A stretch of DNA of 19,668 nt from contig CALVPU010000068.1 in the NCBI GenBank assembly GCA_944353735.1, forward strand, positions 1 to 19,668, written 5' to 3'. This document shows positions 13,583-19,668 of this stretch, in pieces. The notes under the pieces are model-generated. The model was not told the DNA's origin. It saw nothing but the letters and a program-made list of their open reading frames with translations, and searched no databases. This DNA comes from an uncultured Eubacteriales bacterium (GTDB taxonomy: Bacteria > Bacillota > Clostridia > Christensenellales > Aristaeellaceae). Positions within the stretch are counted from its first letter, which is position 1; every line of letters begins with the position of its first letter. The position numbers were made by a program, and so were the translations under genes.

Positions 13583-13815
13583 GTAATGGCGATGAGGGGA
13601 AGAAGTAAGCCGCCTTGCCGGATTCAGAGAGCGCCCGGTTGGTGCGAGGGCGCGGAGGCAGGTCCGCCGAATACATCCCGGAGCCGATCGGGCGAACGGA
13701 GTAGCCCGGTTCGGGTGCGCCCGTGATCGCGCGTTCGAGGCCGCGCCGCCGCGCGGCGAACGGAAGTGGTACAGCGTCCGCAGGTCGCCTTCCCGCACGG
13801 GGAAGGTCTTTTTTG
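13583..13815 (+). ncRNA. T-box leader (tyrosine specifier UAC)
   Basis: A tRNA-sensing transcription-attenuation leader. Stem I elements are seen in order: the loop-E strand GAAGAAGTA (about 13599-13607), AGAGAG (13626-13631), and the specifier loop CGAATACA, in which TAC (13672-13674) lines up with the GGC specifier of the B. subtilis glyQS leader. The T-box core GAAGTGGTACAGCG follows at about 13763-13776. Its TGGT (13767-13770) would pair with an ACCA tRNA end, that is discriminator A, as in tRNA-Tyr. The leader ends in a terminator with a six-T run. A Tyr codon as specifier agrees with tyrS being the third gene of the operon. The element is clear; the specifier was aligned by eye. Confidence 0.88.
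13788..13814 (+). terminator. T-box-controlled intrinsic terminator
   Basis: Stem CCTTCCC (13788-13794)/GGGAAGG (13800-13806) with a 5-nt loop is followed by TC and six Ts. The T-box core just upstream would form the competing antiterminator when uncharged tRNA binds. Confidence 0.85.
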
Positions 13816-13836
13816 TTGAATCAGGAGGGAAATGCC

Positions 13837-15024
13837 ATGAAATTTACCGAAGAGGTGTTCGCACCCCACATGCGCCCCATCACGGGCAGCGCCATTCGCG
13901 AGATCCTCAAGCTGTGCGGTCGTCCGGGCATGATCTCGTTTGCCGGCGGCAATCCGTCCAACAGCGCGCTCGAGCCGGACGTGATCGCCCGCCTGTCGAG
14001 CGAAGTGCTCGCCAAGTACGGCACGCAGCTGCTGCAGTACGGCGCCACGGACGGCTTCGCCCCGCTGCGCGAGAGCGCGGCGCAGTTCCTCAACGATTCG
14101 GGCGTAAAGTGCACCCCCGAAATGCTGCTGCCGGTACAGGGCGGCTCGCAGGCCTTCGACCTGTTGCTCAAGGCGCTGATCGAGCCCGGCGACGTGATTC
14201 TCTGCGAGAGCCCGACGTTCCTCGGCGCCATTCAGGCGATGCGCGAGTACGACGCCCGTCTGGTCGCCATGCCCATGGACGACGACGGCATCTGCATCGA
14301 CGCCGCCGAGGCGCTGATCCGCGAGCACCATCCGAAGATGATGTACGTCATCCCCACATTCCAGAACCCCACGGGCATCACGCTCTCGCTCGAGCGGCGC
14401 AAGGCGCTGGCACAGCTGGCGTCGAAGTACGGCGTGGTCATCGCCGAGGACGACCCCTATCGCGACCTGCGCTACGCGGGAACGGAGCTTCCGTCGATCC
14501 AGTCGTTCGACGAGGAGGGCTGGGTGGTGTACATGTCCAGCTTCTCGAAGTACATCTCCCCCGGCATGCGTCTGGGCGCGGCGGTCGCCAATCCGCTGCT
14601 GCTGCGCAAGATGGTCATCGGCAAGCAGTCCGCCGACGTGCACTCGCCGATGCTGATTCAGGCGATCATCGACGCCTACCTGCGCGAGGGCCGCATGCCG
14701 GCGCACCTCGAGCGCATCCGCGCCGACTACCGCCGCCAGCTCGATGCCATGCTCGAGGGCTTCGCTGCCTTCCCCGCAGGCACCAAGCACACCGTGCCGC
14801 AGGGCGGCCTGTTCGTCTGGGCAGAGCTGCCCGAGGGCGCCGACGGCATGGCGGTGTTCAACGCGGCGATCGAGGCGGGCGTGGCGTTCGTGCCCGGCAC
14901 GCACTTCTATCCCGACGGCGGTCACGAAAACACCATGCGCCTGAACTTCTCCATGAGCGAGATCCCCGCCATCCGCGAGGGCATGGCGCGGCTGGCAAAG
15001 GTCATCGCGGAGGTCTGCAAGTGA
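13837..15024 (+). CDS. PLP-dependent aminotransferase (probable aromatic amino acid / 2-aminoadipate type)
   Basis: A fold-type I aminotransferase of the class I/II group (Aro8/LysN/MocR-domain-like), 395 residues. PLP contacts are Asn177 in TFQNPTG, Asp205 with Tyr208 in EDDPYRD, and the Schiff-base Lys238 in SSFSKYISPGMRLG. GGLFVWAELP and the carboxylate-binding arginine in TMRLNFS follow. The ATG at 13837 has AGGAGG 7-8 nt upstream; a longer in-frame ATG at 13723 lies inside the T-box leader and is rejected. Control by a tyrosine T-box and co-transcription with tyrS point to a tyrosine or phenylalanine aminotransferase, perhaps the last step of tyrosine synthesis. The sequence alone fits several amino acids. 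The family is certain; the substrate is inferred from regulation. Confidence 0.9.
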   Translation: MKFTEEVFAPHMRPITGSAIREILKLCGRPGMISFAGGNPSNSALEPDVIARLSSEVLAKYGTQLLQYGATDGFAPLRESAAQFLNDSGVKCTPEMLLPVQGGSQAFDLLLKALIEPGDVILCESPTFLGAIQAMREYDARLVAMPMDDDGICIDAAEALIREHHPKMMYVIPTFQNPTGITLSLERRKALAQLASKYGVVIAEDDPYRDLRYAGTELPSIQSFDEEGWVVYMSSFSKYISPGMRLGAAVANPLLLRKMVIGKQSADVHSPMLIQAIIDAYLREGRMPAHLERIRADYRRQLDAMLEGFAAFPAGTKHTVPQGGLFVWAELPEGADGMAVFNAAIEAGVAFVPGTHFYPDGGHENTMRLNFSMSEIPAIREGMARLAKVIAEVCK

Positions 15025-15899
15025 AGATCACATTCCTCGGCACCTAGGCGGGCGAGAGCTATCCCGCCATCTGGTGCGATTGCGAAAACTGCAGCTATGC
15101 CCGTGCCCATGGCGGGCGCAACCTGCGCATGAACACCGGCACGATGATCGACTCGGACATCCTGCTGGACATGAATTCCTGCGGCTTCTACACCGCCGCG
15201 CGGCTGGGCGTGAGCCTGACGGGCGTCACGCGCCTGCTGGTCACGCATCCGCATCCCGACCATCTCACGATCGAGCCGCTCGCGTGGCGGCAGGAGGCGG
15301 CGGGCGCAGCGGACGCGGCGGCGGACGCACAGCGCGCGATGATCTCGCCGCGGTTCACGCGCCTGCCGATGCTCACCGTCTACGGCAACCGCTTCGCGCG
15401 CGAGGCGCTGGCGGACGCACATCCGGCGCTGTTCGACGGCAGTGCCCGCGCGCAGATGCGCTTTCAGGAGATTCGCGAGGGCGAGCGCGTCGAGCTGGAC
15501 GACCTCGCGTTCACGCCCGTGCGCGCCAATCACACTCCGCAGCGCGGCTTTGCGCACAGCTACATCCTCGAACGCGGCGGCAAGACGCTGTTGTACGCGC
15601 TGGACACCGGCGGCTACGATCCCGACATGCTCGCGCTGATCCTCGCCCGGCGCTACGACGGCGTGGTCATGGAGGGCACGTTCGGCCTGAGCCGCGCCCC
15701 CAGCGGCGATCACATGAACCGCGAGAAGAACGCCGCCTTCCGCAACCTGTTGCTCGAGCGCGGCTGCATCGGCGCGGACACGCCGTTCTTCCTCACCCAC
15801 CTCTGCCCGCACTGGACGCCGCCCCACGACCTCTACGCGCCGATGATGGCAAAGGAGGGTTTCACCGTCGCCTACGACGGCATGGTCGCGGAGATCTGA
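15021..15899 (+). pseudogene. PhnP-like MBL-fold metallo-hydrolase gene with in-frame amber stop at codon 9
   Basis: The gene begins with GTG overlapping the aminotransferase stop (GTGA) and reads KITFLGT, then TAG (15045-15047), then AGESYPAIWCDCENCSYARA and onward without a further stop to 15899. The product would be a metallo-beta-lactamase-fold hydrolase/phosphodiesterase of the PhnP type: zinc motif THPHPDH, the extra C-x-C-x-x-C zinc site (CDCENC), LDTGGYDPD, and THLCPHW near the end. The family normally has Gly or Ala at the stop position. An internal start at ATG 15129 gives 256 residues that keep THPHPDH but lose the first beta strand and the cysteine site. So it is a fresh pseudogene, a sequencing error, read-through, or a shortened protein. 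It sits between the aminotransferase and tyrS in the T-box operon. Confidence 0.75.
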
Positions 15900-15953
15900 G
15901 CGCCCGAAGCGCCCAGCCCGCATTGCAGAACAATAAAATTTGGAGGAAATTCG

Positions 15954-17189
15954 ATGAACGCATACGACATCCTGAAGGAGCGCGGCTTTGTCGCGCAGGT
16001 GACCTACGAGGACGAACTGCGCAAGGCGTTTGACGACGGCATGGTCACGTTCTACACCGGCTTTGACCCGACGGCGGATTCGCTGCACATCGGTCACTAC
16101 ATTCCCGTGATGGTGATGGCGCACCTGCAGCGCGCCGGACACCGCCCCATCGCCCTGATGGGCGGCGGCACGGGCATGATTGGCGACCCGTCCGGCAAGA
16201 CCGACCTGCGCAAGGTGCTCACCGTCGAGGACATCGACCACAACGTCGCCTGCTTCAAAAAGCAGATGGCGAACTTCCTCGACTTCGACGAGTCCAAGCC
16301 GAACTGCGCCATCATCGCCAACAACGCCGACTGGCTGCGCACGCTGAACTACATCGACTTCCTGCGCGACGTCGGCGCGCTGTTCTCCGTCAACCGCATG
16401 CTCACCGCCGAATGCTACAAGCAGCGGCTGGAGCGCGGTCTGACGTTCCTCGAGTTCAACTACATGCTCATGCAGTCCTACGACTTCCTCGAGCTCAACC
16501 ACCGCTACGGCTGCACGCTGCAGACCGGCGGCGACGACCAGTGGTCGAACATGCTCTCCGGCGCGGACCTGATCCGCCGCAAGGACGGCACGCCCGCCTT
16601 CGCGCTGACGTTCAAGCTGCTGCTGACGCACGACGGGCGCAAGATGGGCAAGACCGAGAAGGGCGCGCTGTGGCTCGATCCCAACAAGTGCGCGCCGTAC
16701 GACTTCTACCAGTACTGGCGCAACGTCGACGACGCCGACGTCGAAAAGTGCCTCGCGCTGCTGACCTTCCTGCCCATGGACGAGGTGCGCCGGCTCGGCG
16801 CGCTCAAGGACAGCGCCATCAACGAGGCCAAGCGCGTGCTCGCCTACGAGGTGACCAAGCTCATCCACGGCGAAGAGGAGGCCAACAAGGCGCAGAAGGC
16901 CGCCGAGGCGCTCTTCGGCGCGGGCAAGTCGTCCGCCGACGCGCCGACGACGGTCATCACCGCCGCCGAGCTCGCCGAGGAATCGCGCCTGATCGCGTGG
17001 ATGGCGCGCGCCGGCATGACCAAGTCCAACGGCGAAGCGCGCAAGGCGGTCGAGCAGGGCGGCGTGTCCGTCAACGACGAGAAGGTCGCCGACCCAGACT
17101 TCCGCTTCACCGCCGAGATGCTCGCCGGCGGCGCGCTCGTGCGCAAGGGCAAGAAGACGTTCCACAAGTTTGTCGCGGAGAAGGCATAA
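15954..17189 (+). CDS. tyrS: Tyrosyl-tRNA synthetase
   Basis: A class I aminoacyl-tRNA synthetase that charges tRNA-Tyr, 411 residues, full length. The HIGH signature is exact (45-48, in DSLHIGHYIP) and the KMSKS loop reads KMGKT (230-234). The tyrosine pocket is recognisable in FYTGFDPTADSL, and MQSYDF and TGGDDQWSN are typical of TyrS. A C-terminal S4 RNA-binding domain (about 345-405; GGVSVNDEKVADPDF) is present. The start has GGAGG upstream. It is the third gene behind the tyrosine T-box, so its transcription should rise when tRNA-Tyr is uncharged. A long bidirectional terminator follows. Confident. Confidence 0.97.
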   Translation: MNAYDILKERGFVAQVTYEDELRKAFDDGMVTFYTGFDPTADSLHIGHYIPVMVMAHLQRAGHRPIALMGGGTGMIGDPSGKTDLRKVLTVEDIDHNVACFKKQMANFLDFDESKPNCAIIANNADWLRTLNYIDFLRDVGALFSVNRMLTAECYKQRLERGLTFLEFNYMLMQSYDFLELNHRYGCTLQTGGDDQWSNMLSGADLIRRKDGTPAFALTFKLLLTHDGRKMGKTEKGALWLDPNKCAPYDFYQYWRNVDDADVEKCLALLTFLPMDEVRRLGALKDSAINEAKRVLAYEVTKLIHGEEEANKAQKAAEALFGAGKSSADAPTTVITAAELAEESRLIAWMARAGMTKSNGEARKAVEQGGVSVNDEKVADPDFRFTAEMLAGGALVRKGKKTFHKFVAEKA

Positions 17190-17223
17190 GGAACCCTCGC
17201 CACCGCAGGCAACGCACTCGCAA

Positions 17224-17258
17224 AAGGGACCGCCATGACCAGTTCATGGCGGTCCCTT
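17224..17258. terminator. Bidirectional terminator between tyrS and the GH25 gene
   Basis: A perfect 15-bp stem AAGGGACCGCCATGA/TCATGGCGGTCCCTT with a 5-nt loop lies between the two convergent genes. On the minus strand it ends in TTTT; on the plus strand only TT follows. Confidence 0.8.
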
Positions 17259-17270
17259 GCGTCTTGCCGT

Positions 17271-18266
17271 TTACCCGCACTGACCGAGGAGCAGCGTCTG
17301 ACCGGGCTGGAGCCGGTCGGGATCTGGCAGGCGGTTGATGGCGGCAAGCCGGTCCGCCGTGGTGCCGAAGCGCCGCGCGATGCCGCTGAGCGTGTCGCCG
17401 CGCCGCACGTCGTAGGTATCGCAGCAATCGCCATCATGGTCCGACGGCACGCGCGCGTACAGCATTTGTCCGGCACGGATGCGGTCCGGATCGGCGAGGT
17501 CGTTGAGCTGGACGAGCGACTGCACCGTGACGCCGTACTTGCGCGCCAGCGCGCTGAGCGTGTCGCCGCGGCGAACGGTGATGCAGATCAGCTTGCTGCC
17601 CGAGCTCGGCTTGGGGTCCGGCGTGCCGGGCACGGGCGACGGCTCCGCCTGCAGGATGCCGCGGGTGAAGCGGTCGAGATCGACATCGCCCTGAATGCCG
17701 TCCACGCGACCGCGGTCGCTGTACTGGAAGCCGGTCCAGCCGCGCCACTTGTCGTTGAATTCCGGCAGCGCCGCGCCGTACTCCGCCGCCCACAGCGGAT
17801 AATCCGCCGCCAGCTCCGCGCTCCACAGCGTCCGCGCGCGCGAGGCGCCGGTATAGATGATTGCCTGCTTGCCGCTCTCGGTCGTCAGCGTGTCGAGAAA
17901 CGCCCGGGCAATGGCATTGATCTGCGCGCTGGACAGGCTGCCGAACTGCTCGAAGTCCATCGCCAAGCGCAGGTCGACCTGCTTGCCGCGCAGCTGACCG
18001 ACGAAAAAGCGCGCCTCGCGCACGGCGCCCTCGGCGCTGCGCGCGGTGACGTAGTGATAGAAGCCGACGAGCATGCCGTTTTCGCGCGCGCCGGCGTAGT
18101 TCTGTTCAAAGCGCGGGTCGACGTAGTCCTCCCCCAAGCTGGCGCGGATATACGCGGCGCTCTTGCCCGCCGCGCGCACGCGCGCGAAGTCGATGATGCC
18201 CTGAAAGACGCTGACGTCCACGCCCTCATAGGCGACGCCGCCCAGAGGCTCCAGGTATTTTGCCAT
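17271..18266 (-). CDS. GH25 lysozyme-like protein with two LysM domains
   Basis: A 331-residue peptidoglycan hydrolase candidate. The N-terminal glycoside hydrolase family 25 domain (about 13-205) begins GVDVSVFQGIIDF with Asp17. It carries the catalytic DxE pair as Asp104/Glu106 in LAMDFEQF and ends with FQYSDRGRVDGIQGDVDLD. A Pro/Ser-rich linker (about 210-225) leads to two LysM peptidoglycan-binding domains (about 228-272 and 284-328; VRRGDTLSALARKYG and VRRGDTLSGIARRFG). There is no signal peptide, unlike a normal secreted lysozyme, so it may act from the mother cell on the spore cortex, be exported another way, or be prophage-derived. No other phage genes are nearby. The start has AAAGGA 10-11 nt upstream. 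The gene upstream on the same strand is the spore-surface candidate. The domains are certain; the role is inferred. Confidence 0.9.
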   Translation of the reverse strand: MAKYLEPLGGVAYEGVDVSVFQGIIDFARVRAAGKSAAYIRASLGEDYVDPRFEQNYAGARENGMLVGFYHYVTARSAEGAVREARFFVGQLRGKQVDLRLAMDFEQFGSLSSAQINAIARAFLDTLTTESGKQAIIYTGASRARTLWSAELAADYPLWAAEYGAALPEFNDKWRGWTGFQYSDRGRVDGIQGDVDLDRFTRGILQAEPSPVPGTPDPKPSSGSKLICITVRRGDTLSALARKYGVTVQSLVQLNDLADPDRIRAGQMLYARVPSDHDGDCCDTYDVRRGDTLSGIARRFGTTADRLAAINRLPDPDRLQPGQTLLLGQCG

Positions 18267-18302
18267 CTTCCCACATCCTTTCTGCTATGTAGGAAGCTGC
18301 GC

Positions 18303-18336
18303 GGGAAAGAAAGCGCGGGCGGGTCGCCCCGCCCGC
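18303..18336 (-). terminator. Intrinsic terminator of the Cys-rich protein gene
   Basis: On the minus strand, a 9-bp stem GCGGGCGGG/CCCGCCCGC with a 4-nt loop is followed by GCTTTCTTT, 8 bp after the stop codon. Confidence 0.7.
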
Positions 18337-18343
18337 ATGCGCG

Positions 18344-19132
18344 TCACTGGAGGCGGATCAGCGTCAGCGACACGACCGGCTGACCGGCGGTGCCGGTGAC
18401 GTTCAGCGCCGCCGAGGTCGTCACCTGAATGGTGGACCCCGCGCGCGCACAGAACACGCCTGCGCCTGTGTAGTTGTTGATGGTGGCGTCCGCCACGGTG
18501 TCGATGACCAGGCGCGGCGGCACGAGCACCTGTCCGTCGACCTGCAGCTGGATGGTCGTGTCGACCGCGGCGTTGGACGGCGTATCCACGGACAGGATCG
18601 CCAGATAGAGTCCCGGTTCGAGCACGGTGATGGTGCCGTTGCTGTCCGAGAAGCAGTTGGCGTTGGTGTTGCGCGCATCGAGCGGAACCGTCGCGCCGGC
18701 GGTAATGTTGATCGTGCCATTGGCGGTGAACACGCCGTAGCACATCTGGCAGCCGTTCTGACCGCACGTGCCGCACACGCCGCAGGAACCGCAGGAACCG
18801 CACGAGTTGTTCGGCCGGCAGAGCGACGGACAGACGCTGCACAGCGCGCTGTTCTGCGCGCAGCCACAGGCATTGGCGGTGCCCACCGCCTGCGTGGCGG
18901 TGTTGGCGTTGGCGGCGGTGCTCGCGGCGGTGGCGCGGGCAAGCGCCGCGGTCAGGTCGCTCAGCGACGCCGGCACGGGGACGTTCGAGCAGTCGCAGCC
19001 GGTGCACGGTGCCGGCGGGCAGGGACCGGTGTAGTAGGGATAGTTGTAGGAACGGCACAGGCTGTTGAGCGCGCCCACGCGGGTGGTGCCGCAGCTGTTC
19101 CAGCAGCCATTGTTGTTGGTTGCAAGTGCCAC
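18344..19132 (-). CDS. Cys-rich protein with C-terminal jelly-roll (BclA/C1q-like); spore-surface candidate
   Basis: A 262-residue protein in three parts. The N-terminus (about 1-55) is rich in Cys, Asn and Pro. An Ala/Thr-rich segment follows (about 56-90; LTAALARATAASTAANA). Next comes a dense cysteine stretch (about 90-132; SCGSCGSCGVCGTCG), then a C-terminal beta domain (about 133-262) starting GVFTANGTINITAGATVPL and ending PVVSLTLIRLQ, in the style of BclA/C1q-like domains of clostridial spore-surface proteins. It has no signal peptide and no collagen GXX repeat. The start is GTG at 19132 with AAAGGAG 9 nt upstream; an ATG at 19139 opens a different frame and is rejected. A sigmaK/E-like promoter lies 32 bp upstream, supporting mother-cell expression and a place in the coat or exosporium. 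The domain resemblance was judged by eye. Confidence 0.75.
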   Translation of the reverse strand: MALATNNNGCWNSCGTTRVGALNSLCRSYNYPYYTGPCPPAPCTGCDCSNVPVPASLSDLTAALARATAASTAANANTATQAVGTANACGCAQNSALCSVCPSLCRPNNSCGSCGSCGVCGTCGQNGCQMCYGVFTANGTINITAGATVPLDARNTNANCFSDSNGTITVLEPGLYLAILSVDTPSNAAVDTTIQLQVDGQVLVPPRLVIDTVADATINNYTGAGVFCARAGSTIQVTTSAALNVTGTAGQPVVSLTLIRLQ

Positions 19133-19163
19133 AGTGCATTTCTCCTTTCCTTGGGTTCAGTCC

Positions 19164-19191
19164 ATCCTATGACCCTCGGGAGAAATGCGTG
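19164..19191 (-). promoter_or_regulatory. Mother-cell sigmaK/sigmaE-like promoter
   Basis: On the minus strand, cACg (19188-19191), a 16-bp spacer and CATAGGAT (19164-19171) match the sigmaK pattern (mACm, 16 bp, CATAnnnT). A start near 19157 lies just ahead of the AAAGGAG ribosome site. Short motifs like this arise by chance, so the call leans on the spore-like product. Confidence 0.5.
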
Positions 19192-19290
19192 AAACGCCGC
19201 CTGCACGCCCCTTCCTTTCCATTTCCGGTCTTTCGCAGTTTCGCCGCTTTTCCTGCAAGCTGAACTCCCTGCACCCTCGCACCGCTTTTC

Positions 19291-19668
19291 TCAAACAGGG
19301 CTTTCCTCGCCTGCGCAGAGCGCGCCGGCTTCCTCCGCCTTGCCCGGCGGACACGGCTGCGCGGGCAGGCGCACGCGAAACGCGACGCGACCATCGGCGC
19401 TCTCGGCAGTGACCGTGCCGCCGTGCGCCTCGACGATCTCGCGCGCAATCGCCAGACCCAGCCCTGCGCCGCCGGCGCCGGTGCCGCGCGCGCTGTCCAA
19501 CCGGTAGAAGCGGTCGAACAGCCGCTCGAGCTTTTCGGGCGGAATCGTCCTGCCGTGATTGACGAACGTCAGCGCCACGCCTTCGGCATCCATCGCGCCC
19601 TCGACCTCCACCGCGGTGCCGGCGTCGCCGTAGCTGCAGGCATTGCGCAGCAGGTTGTCGAACACGCG
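19291..19668 (-). CDS. Sensor histidine kinase, C-terminal ATP-binding domain (5' end outside window)
   Basis: Only the last 125 or so residues are visible; the sensor, membrane and phospho-acceptor parts lie beyond the right edge. The visible part is a HATPase_c domain of the VanS-like group: N box DNLLRNACSYG, the G1-like region FVNHGRTIPPEKL, F box LFDRFYRLDSARG and G2 box GGAGLGLAIAREIVEAHGG, then a short Pro/Glu-rich tail. It would autophosphorylate on histidine and pass phosphate to a response regulator, probably encoded upstream outside the window. The signal cannot be inferred. The gap to the Cys-rich gene (19133-19290) holds the sporulation-type promoter and no gene. Confidence 0.9.
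   Translation of the reverse strand, partial: RVFDNLLRNACSYGDAGTAVEVEGAMDAEGVALTFVNHGRTIPPEKLERLFDRFYRLDSARGTGAGGAGLGLAIAREIVEAHGGTVTAESADGRVAFRVRLPAQPCPPGKAEEAGALCAGEESPV

Noticed and set aside
13723..13836. N-terminal extension of the aminotransferase from ATG 13723
   Set aside because: These codons fall inside the T-box and its terminator. The ATG at 13837 has a full AGGAGG site.
3571..15047. Reassignment of TAG to an amino acid
   Set aside because: The aldolase ends in TAG at its normal family length, and reading through would add about 65 unrelated residues across the dyad. All other complete genes use TAA or TGA.
17271..18266. Prophage endolysin module
   Set aside because: No holin, tail, integrase or other phage gene is adjacent, and the neighbours are tyrS and a spore-type gene, although a prophage origin of the domain itself is not excluded.
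18285..19139. Reading frame from ATG 19139 over the Cys-rich gene
   Set aside because: Frame-shifted relative to the Cys-rich jelly-roll protein. The GTG at 19132 has the better ribosome spacing and yields a sensible product.

Overview
The window (about 19.7 kb, visibly GC-rich) looks like chromosomal DNA of a high-GC, endospore-forming anaerobic Firmicute, most likely a gut-type Clostridia lineage. The signs are strong AGGAGG ribosome binding sites, TTGACA/TATAAT promoters, a T-box leader, a class B sortase with its surface protein, a Cys-rich spore-surface-like protein behind a mother-cell sigma-type promoter, and a VanS-like kinase. The species cannot be named from sequence alone.

Region by region: (1) 1-3254, minus strand: a glycerophosphodiester phosphodiesterase (cut by the window edge), a gap holding a 37-bp tandem array of hairpins, a class B sortase, and a secreted C-x-x-C repeat protein with an MPETG anchor. 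(2) 3571-8650, minus strand: a tight five-gene operon of purine nucleoside phosphorylase, MTA/SAH-type nucleoside deaminase, methylthioribose-1-phosphate isomerase-like protein, methionine gamma-lyase and FucA-like class II aldolase. The genes overlap or abut and share a good promoter at 8764-8792. (3) 9053-10405, plus strand: a CNNM/CorC-type membrane protein behind a perfect consensus promoter and a 170-nt leader. (4) 10784-13432, minus strand: ychF, a CPBP membrane protease and rlmH, translationally coupled. (5) 13548-17189, plus strand: a tyrosine T-box leader, a PLP aminotransferase, a PhnP-like metallo-hydrolase gene with an in-frame amber codon, and tyrS. (6) 17271-19668, minus strand: a GH25-LysM lysozyme-like protein, a Cys-rich jelly-roll spore-surface candidate and the C-terminus of a histidine kinase.

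The most coherent system is the operon in region 2. Read in order it encodes an oxygen-independent route from 5'-methylthioadenosine and/or 5'-deoxyadenosine: deamination to the inosine form, phosphorolysis to the 5-substituted ribose-1-phosphate, isomerisation to the ribulose-1-phosphate, and aldol cleavage to dihydroxyacetone phosphate plus a small aldehyde. A methanethiol-releasing lyase is encoded in the same transcript. It resembles the DHAP shunt known from other bacteria, but uses a deaminase plus a 6-oxopurine-type phosphorylase and an isomerase that lacks the usual RGAPAIG motif.

The second coherent unit is the Tyr T-box operon. Its UAC specifier matches tyrS three genes downstream and suggests that the first gene, the aminotransferase, acts in tyrosine or aromatic amino acid metabolism.
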